From the NCBI GenBank assembly GCA_963787195.1, contig CAWBCI010000019.1:1-64000 (forward strand): DNA of 64,000 bases, read 5' to 3'. A program made the position numbers and the translations under genes. The notes under the pieces are model-generated. The model had not been told where the DNA came from. It was given only the letters and a program-made list of their open reading frames with translations, and did no database searches. Below are positions 17,562 to 25,838 of this stretch, one piece after another; the stretch's first letter is position 1; every line of letters begins with the position of its first letter. This DNA is from CAWBCI01 sp963787195 (lineage in GTDB: Bacteria > Bacteroidota > Bacteroidia > Bacteroidales > JAGOPY01).

Positions 17562-17762
17562 TTGCTGATATATAGGTGTAAATTCCTGCTGCAAAGTTAA
17601 CAGCAATCAATTTTTGCCCGAAATTCAAAAATATATGTTTATAAACAAAGTATTGTGCAAAAGACTCTTAATATTAACTGCTTCGCCAGCCTAAGGTTCA
17701 AACAATCAATTCGAAATAAGTCTGCCTTCCTGCATTGAAACGATTAGAAAAATAAAATATTG

Positions 17763-18416
17763 TCAATTGATGATTACCCCGTCCCGGATGGTCAGCATAC
17801 GGTCCGACATCGCGGCAAGTTCCCGGTTATGTGTGACGATTATAAAGGTCTGTCCGAATTCTTCCCTGAGCCGGAAAAACAACTGATGGAGTTCATAGGA
17901 GGAAGCGGAATCCAGATTGCCTGAGGGTTCGTCAGCCATAATCACCTTGGGATCATTAACCAGGGCACGCGCTACGGCCACTCGCTGTTGTTCTCCTCCC
18001 GACAATTCCGAGGGCTTGTGTTCCATTCTATCGCTTAGATTCAGGAATTTCAATAATTCACGGGCCTTCTCACCGGCCTCTTTCCTGGATTTCTTCGCGA
18101 TATAAGCCGGAATACATATATTTTCCAGGGCGGTAAATTCAGGTAGCAAGTGATGAAACTGAAAGATAAAACCCACGGTCCTGTTGCGGAATTCGGATAT
18201 GGCTCCTTCATTCAGATCCTGTATTGGCTTACCGTCATAGATCACTGCGCCTTTATCAGGTTTATCCAATGTTCCGAGGATATGTAAGAGAGTGGATTTA
18301 CCTGCTCCGGAGGCCCCGACTATGCTTACGATCTCCTTCTCCTTCACCAATAAATTTATGCCTTTCAATACTTCCAGGCTTCCGAATGATTTGTGAATGT
18401 TTTCAGCGCTAAGCAT
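17763..18416 (-). CDS. lolD: ABC transporter ATP-binding protein, LolD-like
   Basis: 217 residues from the ATG at 18414-18416; an upstream in-frame Met at 18467 adds 17 unrelated residues. Walker A GASGAGKS (34-41), Q-loop FQFHHLLP, signature LSGGEQQR, Walker B VIMADEP and the switch His (VTHN) are all present. The length and the ExE-type Q-loop region fit the LolD/MacB/FtsE group that powers lipoprotein release or mechanotransmission. The membrane subunit (LolC/E) is not adjacent, so the subgroup name is an inference. Its first 24 codons lie inside the duplicated segment. Confidence 0.88.
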   Translation of the reverse strand: MLSAENIHKSFGSLEVLKGINLLVKEKEIVSIVGASGAGKSTLLHILGTLDKPDKGAVIYDGKPIQDLNEGAISEFRNRTVGFIFQFHHLLPEFTALENICIPAYIAKKSRKEAGEKARELLKFLNLSDRMEHKPSELSGGEQQRVAVARALVNDPKVIMADEPSGNLDSASSYELHQLFFRLREEFGQTFIIVTHNRELAAMSDRMLTIRDGVIIN

Positions 18417-18730
18417 GTTTTTTATTTGATGCAAAGATAAGAAAAGATAGCCTTGATCCTTCCCCAATAAATCCCTGCATTACAATCTTTAAGGAAGATA
18501 TCTTAATACATATAAAAGTTGTAAATATGAAAAATTATTGATATTTGCCCCGGCTTGTTTGGAAAAGAATTAAATTTGCATCCTCGTTTTAAAATCAATT
18601 TTAGATATGAATTTACACGAATATCAGGGAAAATCAATCCTAAAGAAATTTGGGGTGGCAGTGCCTATGGGAATTGTTGGCCTATACTCCAAAAGATGCA
18701 GTTAAGGCTGCCATGGAAATCCAGGAAGAA
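18346..18730. repeat. Tandem duplication, copy 1 (385 bp)
   Basis: Copy 1 covers the first codons of lolD, the lolD/sucC divergent region and the first 42 or so codons of sucC. It is identical by eye to 18731-19114 except for one extra G at 18679-18680. Copy 1 keeps the working lolD start; its sucC start is dead. Confidence 0.95.
18607..18705 (+). pseudogene. Truncated duplicate of the sucC 5' end
   Basis: ATG at 18607 begins the same MNLHEYQGKSILKK as sucC. The extra G shifts the frame after MGIVG and a TAA follows at 18703-18705, giving a 32-codon remnant. Confidence 0.85.
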
Positions 18731-18801
18731 ACCAATAAATTTATGCCTTTCAATACTTCCAGGCTTCCGAATGATTTGTGAATGTTTTCAGCGCTAAGCA
18801 T
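18731..18801 (-). pseudogene. Truncated duplicate of the lolD 5' end
   Basis: The first 23-24 codons of lolD (ATG at 18799-18801) are repeated on the minus strand and run into sucC' sequence after the duplication junction. Confidence 0.85.
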
Positions 18802-18955
18802 GTTTTTTATTTGATGCAAAGATAAGAAAAGATAGCCTTGATCCTTCCCCAATAAATCCCTGCATTACAATCTTTAAGGAAGATATCTTAATACATATAA
18901 AAGTTGTAAATATGAAAAATTATTGATATTTGCCCCGGCTTGTTTGGAAAAGAAT

Positions 18956-18963
18956 TAAATTTG
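18956..18963 (+). promoter_or_regulatory. Likely -7 box of sucC
   Basis: TAAATTTG matches TAnnTTTG 28 bases before the sucC ATG. The same box is present in copy 1 at 18571-18578. A clear -33 TTTG at standard spacing is not seen; TTTG at 18929-18932 is 23 bases away. Confidence 0.5.
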
Positions 18964-18991
18964 CATCCTCGTTTTAAAATCAATTTTAGAT

Positions 18992-20182
18992 ATGAATTTA
19001 CACGAATATCAGGGAAAATCAATCCTAAAGAAATTTGGGGTGGCAGTGCCTATGGGAATTGTTGCCTATACTCCAAAAGATGCAGTTAAGGCTGCCATGG
19101 AAATCCAGGAAGAAAGCGGTTCAGACAAGTGGGCGGTTAAAGCTCAGGTCCATGCCGGCGGCAGGGGAAAAGGCGGCGGTGTGAAAATTGCCAAATCCCT
19201 TGAAGAAGTTGATCATTATGCCGGTAATATTTTAGGAATGCACCTGGTGACTCCTCAAACCAGTGCTGAAGGGAAACTGGTGAAAAAAATCCTTATAGAG
19301 GAAAATATTTATTATCCGGGGCCTTCTGAAATAAAGGAATTCTATATGAGTGTGCTGCTGAACAGGGCCCGTGGCAGAAATATGATCATGTATTCCCCCA
19401 GGGGTGGTATGGATATAGAAAAAGTTGCCGAAGAGACTCCGGATCAAATCTTTACCGAAGAAATAGATTCAAGGGTAGGGATGATGCCATTCCAGGCCCG
19501 CCGGATCGCATTCAACCTTGGCTTATCTGGGGATGCTTTCAAGAATATGCTGAAATTTGTTAATGCTCTCTATAAAGCGTATAATCAAATCGATGCTAAA
19601 CTTTTTGAGATTAACCCGGTTATCAAGACTTCTGATGATAAGATCATTGCAGCCGATTCCAAAGTTTCTATTGACGACAATGCACTTTTTCGCCACCCGG
19701 AAATTGCTGAGTTGAGAGACCTTGAAGAGGAAGATCCGATCGAAGTGGAAGCCAGCAATTACAGGCTTAACTATGTTAAACTTGATGGAAATGTAGGTTG
19801 TATGGTGAATGGCGCTGGCCTTGCCATGGCAACCATGGATATTATCAAGCTCAGCGGGGCTTCTCCTGCTAATTTTCTGGATGTCGGCGGCACAGCCGAT
19901 GCCAAACGTGTAGAAGAAGCTTTCCGGATTATCCTGAAAGATCCTCATGTAGAAGCTATCCTGGTGAATATTTTCGGAGGGATCGTCCGCTGCGACCGGG
20001 TTGCACAGGGCGTTGTGGATGCTTATAAAAATATTGGACATATTGAAGTCCCCATTATCGTGAGATTACAAGGGACCAATGCTGAGGAAGGTGCTGCAAT
20101 TATAAGGGAATCAGGCTTAAAAGTACATTCAGCTATAAAACTTGAAGAGGCGGCCCACCTGGTTAAAGAATTGCTTGCCTGA
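18992..20182 (+). CDS. sucC: Succinyl-CoA ligase (ADP-forming) beta subunit
   Basis: 396 residues, the normal length. It starts MNLHEYQGK, with an ATP-grasp domain (KAQVHAGGRGKGGGVK) at residues 45-60, EINPV with the metal-binding site near 207 and the C-terminal CoA-ligase fold with DVGGTAD, NIFGGIVRCD and LQGTNAEEG. With the alpha subunit SucD it interconverts succinyl-CoA and succinate in the TCA cycle. sucD is not in the window. Two tandem copies of its promoter region lie upstream. Confidence 0.97.
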   Translation: MNLHEYQGKSILKKFGVAVPMGIVAYTPKDAVKAAMEIQEESGSDKWAVKAQVHAGGRGKGGGVKIAKSLEEVDHYAGNILGMHLVTPQTSAEGKLVKKILIEENIYYPGPSEIKEFYMSVLLNRARGRNMIMYSPRGGMDIEKVAEETPDQIFTEEIDSRVGMMPFQARRIAFNLGLSGDAFKNMLKFVNALYKAYNQIDAKLFEINPVIKTSDDKIIAADSKVSIDDNALFRHPEIAELRDLEEEDPIEVEASNYRLNYVKLDGNVGCMVNGAGLAMATMDIIKLSGASPANFLDVGGTADAKRVEEAFRIILKDPHVEAILVNIFGGIVRCDRVAQGVVDAYKNIGHIEVPIIVRLQGTNAEEGAAIIRESGLKVHSAIKLEEAAHLVKELLA

Positions 20183-20204
20183 TAATTATTTCTCAATGAA
20201 AAAT

Positions 20205-20244
20205 AAAACAAAACCCGGATAGCATTGCTTCCGGGTTTTGTTTT
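20205..20244. terminator. Rho-independent terminator after sucC
   Basis: AAAACAAAACCCGGA (20205-20219) pairs perfectly over 15 bp with TCCGGGTTTTGTTTT (20230-20244). Both flanks are A/T runs, so it could work in both directions. Confidence 0.9.
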
Positions 20245-20260
20245 ATATCCTATTATTCTT

Positions 20261-20432
20261 AATCAATGCGACTCAATTTTTTCAAGCGAAGCGAAGAAAA
20301 AATTCTTAGTCGAATTGATCCAGAAAAGACGAAGTATTATTCGGGATCTGATGGGACTAAATTCCTCGTCTCTTGAGACGAATAAGAGATATTTCCTTAA
20401 GATACCCCGCTGCTTGCCGCGGGGTAGTTCAT
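20261..20432 (+). repeat. Dispersed structured intergenic repeat, copy A
   Basis: Three hairpins can be drawn: GACT...AGTC around an AT-rich arm (20270-20311), a GATCC/CGGGATC arm around 20317-20347 and TACCCCGC/GCGGGGTA (20403-20426). Related copies are at 22258-22387 and 54801-54882. The frame 20225-20449 is made of this repeat and is not a gene. Confidence 0.85.
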
Positions 20433-20483
20433 TTATAGGAGTTTCTTAATTATAGAAATTTGATCGGGAAAAATCCTGCTTGC

Positions 20484-22019
20484 TTAAAACGGCGCTTCAT
20501 CATCTTCAATTTCATTCATGCGGGAAGGTACTGTGCGCATGCCTTCGTAAGGTGAATTATTGCTATAGTTTTCAGGTTCCGGTTCAGCTCCGCCCGGATC
20601 GACAAAGCGGGCATATTTGGCAATGAATTTCAGATGTATATCAGCCAGGGCACCGTTCCTGTGCTTGGCTATACTCACTTCAGCCAGGCCTGCGGTAGAG
20701 CTCCCGTCTTCTGTTTCATCGATTTTGTAATATTCAGGGCGATAGATAAACATAACTATATCCGCATCCTGTTCAATAGCTCCGGATTCCCTCAGGTCGG
20801 AGAGTATAGGTTTCTTGGAACCGCCCCTGGTCTCAACTGCACGGCTCAACTGGGAAAGTGCAAGTATAGGTACATCAAGTTCCTTGGCCAGGCTTTTTAG
20901 TGAACGGGAAATATTGCTGATTTCCTGTTCCCGGTTTCCCTGTTTGTCATGTGGACCGCTCATCAACTGAAGGTAGTCGATGAAGATCATCTCAATATTG
21001 TGTTGCGACTTCAGTCTGCGGCATTTGGCCCTTAATTCGAAGATGGAAAGGGCAGGAGTATCATCTATATAAATCGGGGCGTCAACAAGGTTGGTGATGC
21101 GGGTATTTAATTGTTGCCATTCATAGTCTTCCAGGTCTCCTTTACGGAGTTTTTCAGCGGGGAGGCCCGATTCGGCTGAAATCAGACGTGTGACCAGCTG
21201 AATGGCCGACATTTCAAGGGAGAAAATAGCTACCGGACGGTGAAAGGTAACAGCCATGTTCCGGGCCATAGAAAGGGAGAAGGCGGTTTTTCCCATACCC
21301 GGCCTGGAAGCCAGGATGATCAGGTCAGATTTCTGCCATCCGGAAGTGTAGCGATCAAGTTCGGTAAATCCTGAAGGAACGCCTCTTAAATGATCTTGCT
21401 GGTTTTTGGCAGCTTCAATTTCTTTGATTGCATCATTAACCAGGTCATGCATATTAAGATAATTCCTCCGGAGATTGCTTTCGCTAACGGAAAAAAGGTT
21501 TTGCTCGGCTCTGTCGAGCATTTCAAAAGCATCGGAAGTGACTTCAAAAGCATCTTTAATGATTTCTGAAGAAATCCTGATTAATTCTCTTTGAATAAAT
21601 TTCTCAATGATGATCCTTGCATGGTATTCCACGTTAGCCGAAGATGCGACCCGATTGGTCAGCAGTGTGATGAAATATGCTCCTCCTGCAATTTCCAGAT
21701 CCCCGTTCTTATTCAGTTCGTTGGTGACGGTGAGTATATCGACCGGCTCGGACTTACCAAACAATCGTGAAATGGCAGCAAAGATAACCTGGTGTTGTTC
21801 CTTGTAAAAAACCTCCGGTTTAAGAATATCGATCACAGTTGTGAGCGCATCTTTTTCAAGCATGATCGCTCCCAGTACAGCCTCCTCCAGATCAATAGCC
21901 TGAGGTGGGATTTTACCGTGTTCAAAAACATTTTCTAAATTACCGCTTTTATGTCCATATGCTTTCCTGGAAAGGCTTTTCGGCCTTTCCGGGTTTTGGT
22001 TTTTGATGCTTTCTTCCAT
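20484..22019 (-). CDS. dnaB: Replicative DNA helicase
   Basis: 511 residues. Residues 35-140 are the N-terminal helical domain that binds primase (IDLEEAVLGAIMLEKDA). The RecA-like domain follows from about 205: Walker A SRPGMGKTAF, FSLEMS, Walker B IFIDYLQLM, LSQLSRAVE and the arginine-finger region. The C-terminus ends in an acidic tail (IEDDEAPF). It unwinds DNA at the replication fork. No intein is seen. Confidence 0.97.
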   Translation of the reverse strand: MEESIKNQNPERPKSLSRKAYGHKSGNLENVFEHGKIPPQAIDLEEAVLGAIMLEKDALTTVIDILKPEVFYKEQHQVIFAAISRLFGKSEPVDILTVTNELNKNGDLEIAGGAYFITLLTNRVASSANVEYHARIIIEKFIQRELIRISSEIIKDAFEVTSDAFEMLDRAEQNLFSVSESNLRRNYLNMHDLVNDAIKEIEAAKNQQDHLRGVPSGFTELDRYTSGWQKSDLIILASRPGMGKTAFSLSMARNMAVTFHRPVAIFSLEMSAIQLVTRLISAESGLPAEKLRKGDLEDYEWQQLNTRITNLVDAPIYIDDTPALSIFELRAKCRRLKSQHNIEMIFIDYLQLMSGPHDKQGNREQEISNISRSLKSLAKELDVPILALSQLSRAVETRGGSKKPILSDLRESGAIEQDADIVMFIYRPEYYKIDETEDGSSTAGLAEVSIAKHRNGALADIHLKFIAKYARFVDPGGAEPEPENYSNNSPYEGMRTVPSRMNEIEDDEAPF

Positions 22020-22257
22020 GCTACAAATGTATAAAATAAGCGTCCCTTTTTTAATTCAGGCAAAGGTTTTTATTAAGAAAATTCCAGTTGAAAAGATGTT
22101 AAAAAAATCTTGGATTTGGCACTTATCAATGATTCCAAATTGATGAAAGGAGATCAGATCAGCCCCTTGTGAGCTCTGTTTATCAGCTCCTTGATATATG
22201 CATTTAATCAGATACTTTAAGCTTAAAAAAATAATTTTAGAATTATTTATAAACTTT

Positions 22258-22387
22258 AATCAATGAGACTAAATTTTTTTCAAGAGAAGCGAAGAAAAAA
22301 TTTTTAGTCGAATTGATCCCGAAAAGACGAAGTATTATTCGGGATCTGATGGGACTAAATTCCCTGTCTCTTGAGATGATAAGAGAA
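22258..22387 (+). repeat. Dispersed structured intergenic repeat, copy B
   Basis: Same order of arms as copy A up to CTCTTGAGA, lacking the final TACCCCGC hairpin. GATCCCGAA (22315-22323) pairs with TTCGGGATC. It fills the gap between dnaB and the next gene; 22020-22257 shows nothing else. Confidence 0.85.
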
Positions 22388-22409
22388 ATAGATTAGTGTA
22401 ATATAAATT

Positions 22410-23498
22410 TCAGTAATTAATATTCTCTCCTTCGAAAGTTCTGTAATTCCTGTGCAGATTCGCAGTTAAACAGGAATGGACGGGAAGGATACCTAGGATG
22501 TCTCCTATTTTAATTTTTGAGAAGATTTCGCCGGGCACCCTGATAATTCCATGCTCCTGAGTCAAATTTATAAGGTTGGTCCCTTTAAATGGTTCTGTCC
22601 AGGAATTATTTTGATACTTAACTACGTAGCCATATATCCTCTCATTATTATTATTCATAAGAAAATCCTTGGACAAATGGATGGCTCCGCCATAGATCAC
22701 GATTTCATTCCTCCGGGGGCTTTTACTCACGACAGGACAGGCTAAACTAAGGGCTATCTCATCCGTAGTACAAGCTCCCAGAGAATATTGCATAAGATCA
22801 TAAAAGACAAAATTTCCCGGACGTATCTCATCAATCTGGCTTAAATCTTCCACCAGACTGCAGGAAGGTGTGTCTCCCGTCGATAGTATGAGTTCAGGCC
22901 AATCTTCCTTGTATTTGTCTTTCAGGTAATTCATTTGCCTGGCCATATCAACATAGATTTCCCGGATTTTCTCAGTAGAATCAGCCAGGTAAGTATGACC
23001 TGAGTGGGTAAGAAATCCTTTGAATTTAACTTTGTCGGATTTCATGAAATGATCCATGATCAGGTCTATCTGGTCCAGGTCGTGCAGGGATAATCCGCTC
23101 CGATGGTTCCCTGTATCAATTTCAACAAATATCCCGACATTATTAGTCAGGAAATTCTCAATCGTCTTTAGAGTTTCCAGGTTATCAATCAATAAATTCA
23201 ACTTAATCTCATTGGACAATTCCGAGATAGTTCCAATCTCCAGTAAGTTCACGGGGAAAGCAATAGTAATATCTTTCCATCCATAAGCCGCAAAATACTT
23301 GGCCATGCTTACCGAGGATACTGTTATTGCATGTATACCCAGCTTCCGGAACCAGTTCCCGATATAGGCCGACTGGTGCGTCTTGAAATGGGGCCTGAAA
23401 TGTACATGACTTTTCCTGGCTTTTTCAAGCATACGCTGTATGTTGGACAGGCACTTTTCCTTATCAAGTATTAATGTAGGTTTAGTAATGTTTAACAT
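22410..23498 (-). CDS. D-serine dehydratase / D-threonine aldolase-like PLP enzyme (fold III)
   Basis: 362 residues. An alanine-racemase-like N-terminal barrel carries RPHFKTH with the PLP Lys at residue 39, and VEIDTGNHRSG. The C-terminal domain ends with PVHSC (His341, Cys343), matching the zinc-binding His-x-Cys of eukaryotic-type D-serine dehydratase rather than the His-x-Asp of D-threonine aldolase. It overlaps the alcohol dehydrogenase stop by one base (TGATG), so the two are translationally coupled. Likely a D-amino-acid lyase; exact substrate open. Confidence 0.8.
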   Translation of the reverse strand: MLNITKPTLILDKEKCLSNIQRMLEKARKSHVHFRPHFKTHQSAYIGNWFRKLGIHAITVSSVSMAKYFAAYGWKDITIAFPVNLLEIGTISELSNEIKLNLLIDNLETLKTIENFLTNNVGIFVEIDTGNHRSGLSLHDLDQIDLIMDHFMKSDKVKFKGFLTHSGHTYLADSTEKIREIYVDMARQMNYLKDKYKEDWPELILSTGDTPSCSLVEDLSQIDEIRPGNFVFYDLMQYSLGACTTDEIALSLACPVVSKSPRRNEIVIYGGAIHLSKDFLMNNNNERIYGYVVKYQNNSWTEPFKGTNLINLTQEHGIIRVPGEIFSKIKIGDILGILPVHSCLTANLHRNYRTFEGENINY

Positions 23499-24673
23499 CA
23501 GATTCTCTGTGAGATTATTTCAGTTAATAATGATTCATCCAATTCTACAGGATTTTCCTTCCTGCCGGTAGCGCGGACTAAAGCGACAATATCACCCTGA
23601 TTTAATCCATAAGCTCCAAGCTTCGGGATATTCAATTTTTCAATCCAATTATCCACGGTATCTGCGAGCAGATTTGAGTAATAAATGCTATCCTTCCTTT
23701 TTATGTTCGTAAAAAGTTGCCCAACCCGTGCATATTTATTCAAGCTTTCATTTTTCCTGCCTTTTTTTTGCAGTTCCCTTATATTAACCCTGGTTGCACT
23801 TCCCATGAGTGTGCCACAAACAACTCCATGGGGAGCCGCAACTTTTCCACCAATAGATGAGGCAAAACCATGGATGATACCCAGTCCTGCATTGGCAAGT
23901 GTTATTCCCGAAAGATAGGCAGCATATGACATAGAACTTCTGGCATTCAGATTATCCGGTTCATCATAACTTTTTAAAAGTGAAATGCTGATATGCCTCA
24001 ATCCTTCCAGGGCCAGGCTATCAGTAAATTCTGAAGCCCTCAGGGAGACAAAGGATTCGAGCAGCTGAGTAAAAGCATCCATAGCACAGGCAGCGGTAAT
24101 ATTCTGAGGACAACTGAGGGTCAGTTTCGGATCTATTATTGCAATATCCGGAATTAAATTCTCATGCCTTAGAGATTTTTTGAATCCGTTTGGACCTGAA
24201 ATACTAAGTACGGCATTCTTAGTGCATTCGCTGCCAGTGCCCGAAGTTGTGGGAATCGCGATAAAAGGTAATTTTTCCCCATTATAAATTTTACCGGTGC
24301 CAACATCTTCAAGGTACTCCATAATGGAAGTTTCCTGGGTCAACATTGCGGAGATGGATTTGCCGGCGTCCAAAACACTTCCTCCCCCGATAGCAATCAC
24401 AATTCCAAATTTTTTCCCCCGGTTTTCATTTACAATTCCATCAATCAGGAATGGGGAAGGCTCATCAGATAGCCTGTAATGCTTATATTCCAATCCAAGT
24501 TTTTCAATTTCTCCCTTAAGGATTTTGAATTGGGGAGATGAAACAAATGAACGTCCGCCACTTATAAGGAGGATGTTTTTTCCGGCTTTGCTTAACAATC
24601 CGGGGAGTAATCTGATTTTTCCCGCACCAAAATAGGTTTTGGGTATTCTGGATAAATTAAAATCTGTCACCAT
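23498..24673 (-). CDS. Iron-containing (group III) alcohol dehydrogenase
   Basis: 391 residues. GGGSVLDAGK (96-105) binds NAD(P), and IPTTSGTGSE follows. Metal ligands are in AMDAFTQLLE (Asp), IHGFAS (His) and APHGVVCG (His). Members reduce aldehydes or oxidise alcohols and diols. The coupling to a D-amino-acid lyase suggests handling of an aldehyde or a hydroxy acid, which is inference. Confidence 0.9.
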   Translation of the reverse strand: MVTDFNLSRIPKTYFGAGKIRLLPGLLSKAGKNILLISGGRSFVSSPQFKILKGEIEKLGLEYKHYRLSDEPSPFLIDGIVNENRGKKFGIVIAIGGGSVLDAGKSISAMLTQETSIMEYLEDVGTGKIYNGEKLPFIAIPTTSGTGSECTKNAVLSISGPNGFKKSLRHENLIPDIAIIDPKLTLSCPQNITAACAMDAFTQLLESFVSLRASEFTDSLALEGLRHISISLLKSYDEPDNLNARSSMSYAAYLSGITLANAGLGIIHGFASSIGGKVAAPHGVVCGTLMGSATRVNIRELQKKGRKNESLNKYARVGQLFTNIKRKDSIYYSNLLADTVDNWIEKLNIPKLGAYGLNQGDIVALVRATGRKENPVELDESLLTEIISQRI

Positions 24674-24749
24674 AGCTTAGCATACTTTCCCGGATAATTC
24701 AGGTTAGAATTCCGGTTTTTTCCGGACCTGATAAAGGCATCAGGTCATT

Positions 24750-25748
24750 TTACTTGAGTTGTTTATCCCTGTCAGAGAAATATTTCATAAACTGCACCCT
24801 TTCGAACAGGGCTGGGTTCATTTGTTTATTCTGACTTAGCAGGCCCCTGAAATCATCTGTTTTTTCAAACTTCCTTGAAATCATCCATTCGGATATTTCC
24901 AGGTTCATTTGTTCAATATATGCCGGGCCGTGCTCATAAATAGCTGAAACAACCTGGACTGCATTCGCTCCGGCCAGTATCTGTTTAATGACCGCTTTCC
25001 CATCGTGCACCCCGGTTGAAGCCGCAAGGTCGCATTTCACCCGGTTAGACATTATTCCTATCCAGCGGAGTGAAATCGAAAGGTCCCTGGCTGAACTGAG
25101 CACATTCACACTACTGAGTTCCATTCTGTCTAGATCAATGTCGGGATTATAAGATCGGTTAAAGAGCACCAGTCCTGATATATTGGTGCGGGATAATTCA
25201 TTGATCATCCTTGCCAGGTTGGAAAAATAATAACTCATCTTGACTGCTACCGGCAACTTTACAGCATTTTTTACATTCCGGATGATTTCCAGGTAGGTAT
25301 GTTCAACCTCATCAGCGGTTTTGCTGGGGTCACTCGGAAGAATGAAGATGTTCAGTTCCAGCCCGTCAGCTCCGGCAGCTTCTATTTTTTTTGCAAAATA
25401 TGTCCACTCATGAGCTGTTGTGCAATTGATAGAGGCAATCACAGGGATCTTAACCAGCTTTTTGGATTGCATGATAAGCTCCAGGTAATTATCCAGGTTA
25501 ACTTCCTTGATCCGGTAATCAAAATAATCAAGATAGTCATCCTTATACCTGCCGGGAGCTTCTTCCTTCAAAATATGTTCGTATTCATTCAGGATTTCCT
25601 CTTCAAATATTGATTTGAGAACAACTGCTCCGGCTCCGTATTTTTCAAGTTCAGCTATCTTTTCGGCTTTGTCAGTCAAACCCGAACTCCCAATGATTAT
25701 AGGCGATTTTAAAGTATATCCAAGATATGAGGTTGATAAATCAGGCAT
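24750..25748 (-). CDS. Dihydroorotate dehydrogenase-like flavoprotein
   Basis: 332 residues forming a TIM barrel of the DHOD-like type. It has SPIIIGSSGLT near the N-terminus, ASINCTTAHEW in place of the usual FMN/substrate loop, DGLELNI, AVKMSYYFSN and a phosphate-binding region STGVHDGKAV. It differs from true PyrD in the active-site loop and falls in the unassigned DHOD_like group by my reading. It lies 76 bases upstream of the alcohol dehydrogenase on the same strand and may belong to that unit. Pyrimidine synthesis is not implied. Confidence 0.8.
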   Translation of the reverse strand: MPDLSTSYLGYTLKSPIIIGSSGLTDKAEKIAELEKYGAGAVVLKSIFEEEILNEYEHILKEEAPGRYKDDYLDYFDYRIKEVNLDNYLELIMQSKKLVKIPVIASINCTTAHEWTYFAKKIEAAGADGLELNIFILPSDPSKTADEVEHTYLEIIRNVKNAVKLPVAVKMSYYFSNLARMINELSRTNISGLVLFNRSYNPDIDLDRMELSSVNVLSSARDLSISLRWIGIMSNRVKCDLAASTGVHDGKAVIKQILAGANAVQVVSAIYEHGPAYIEQMNLEISEWMISRKFEKTDDFRGLLSQNKQMNPALFERVQFMKYFSDRDKQLK

Positions 25749-25838
25749 TTTTCATAAGATTAATTAGTATGAAACAAATGTAATCAAAATAAAATATTTT
25801 ACCTGAAAACTGGCCCCAGGTATTTTACCTAAATATTT

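Larger units (their letters stand above)
18731..19114. repeat. Tandem duplication, copy 2 (384 bp)
   Basis: Direct neighbour of copy 1 with no spacer. Copy 2 keeps the working sucC start (18992); its lolD start fragment is orphaned. The junction (GGAAGAA/ACCAATAAA) shows at most one base of microhomology. Confidence 0.95.

Noticed and set aside
18555..18797. Plus-strand open frame of 80 codons between lolD and sucC
   Set aside because: It is a chimaera created by the tandem duplication, out of frame with sucC.
20225..20449. Plus-strand open frame of 74 codons
   Set aside because: It consists of the terminator and the structured repeat copy A.
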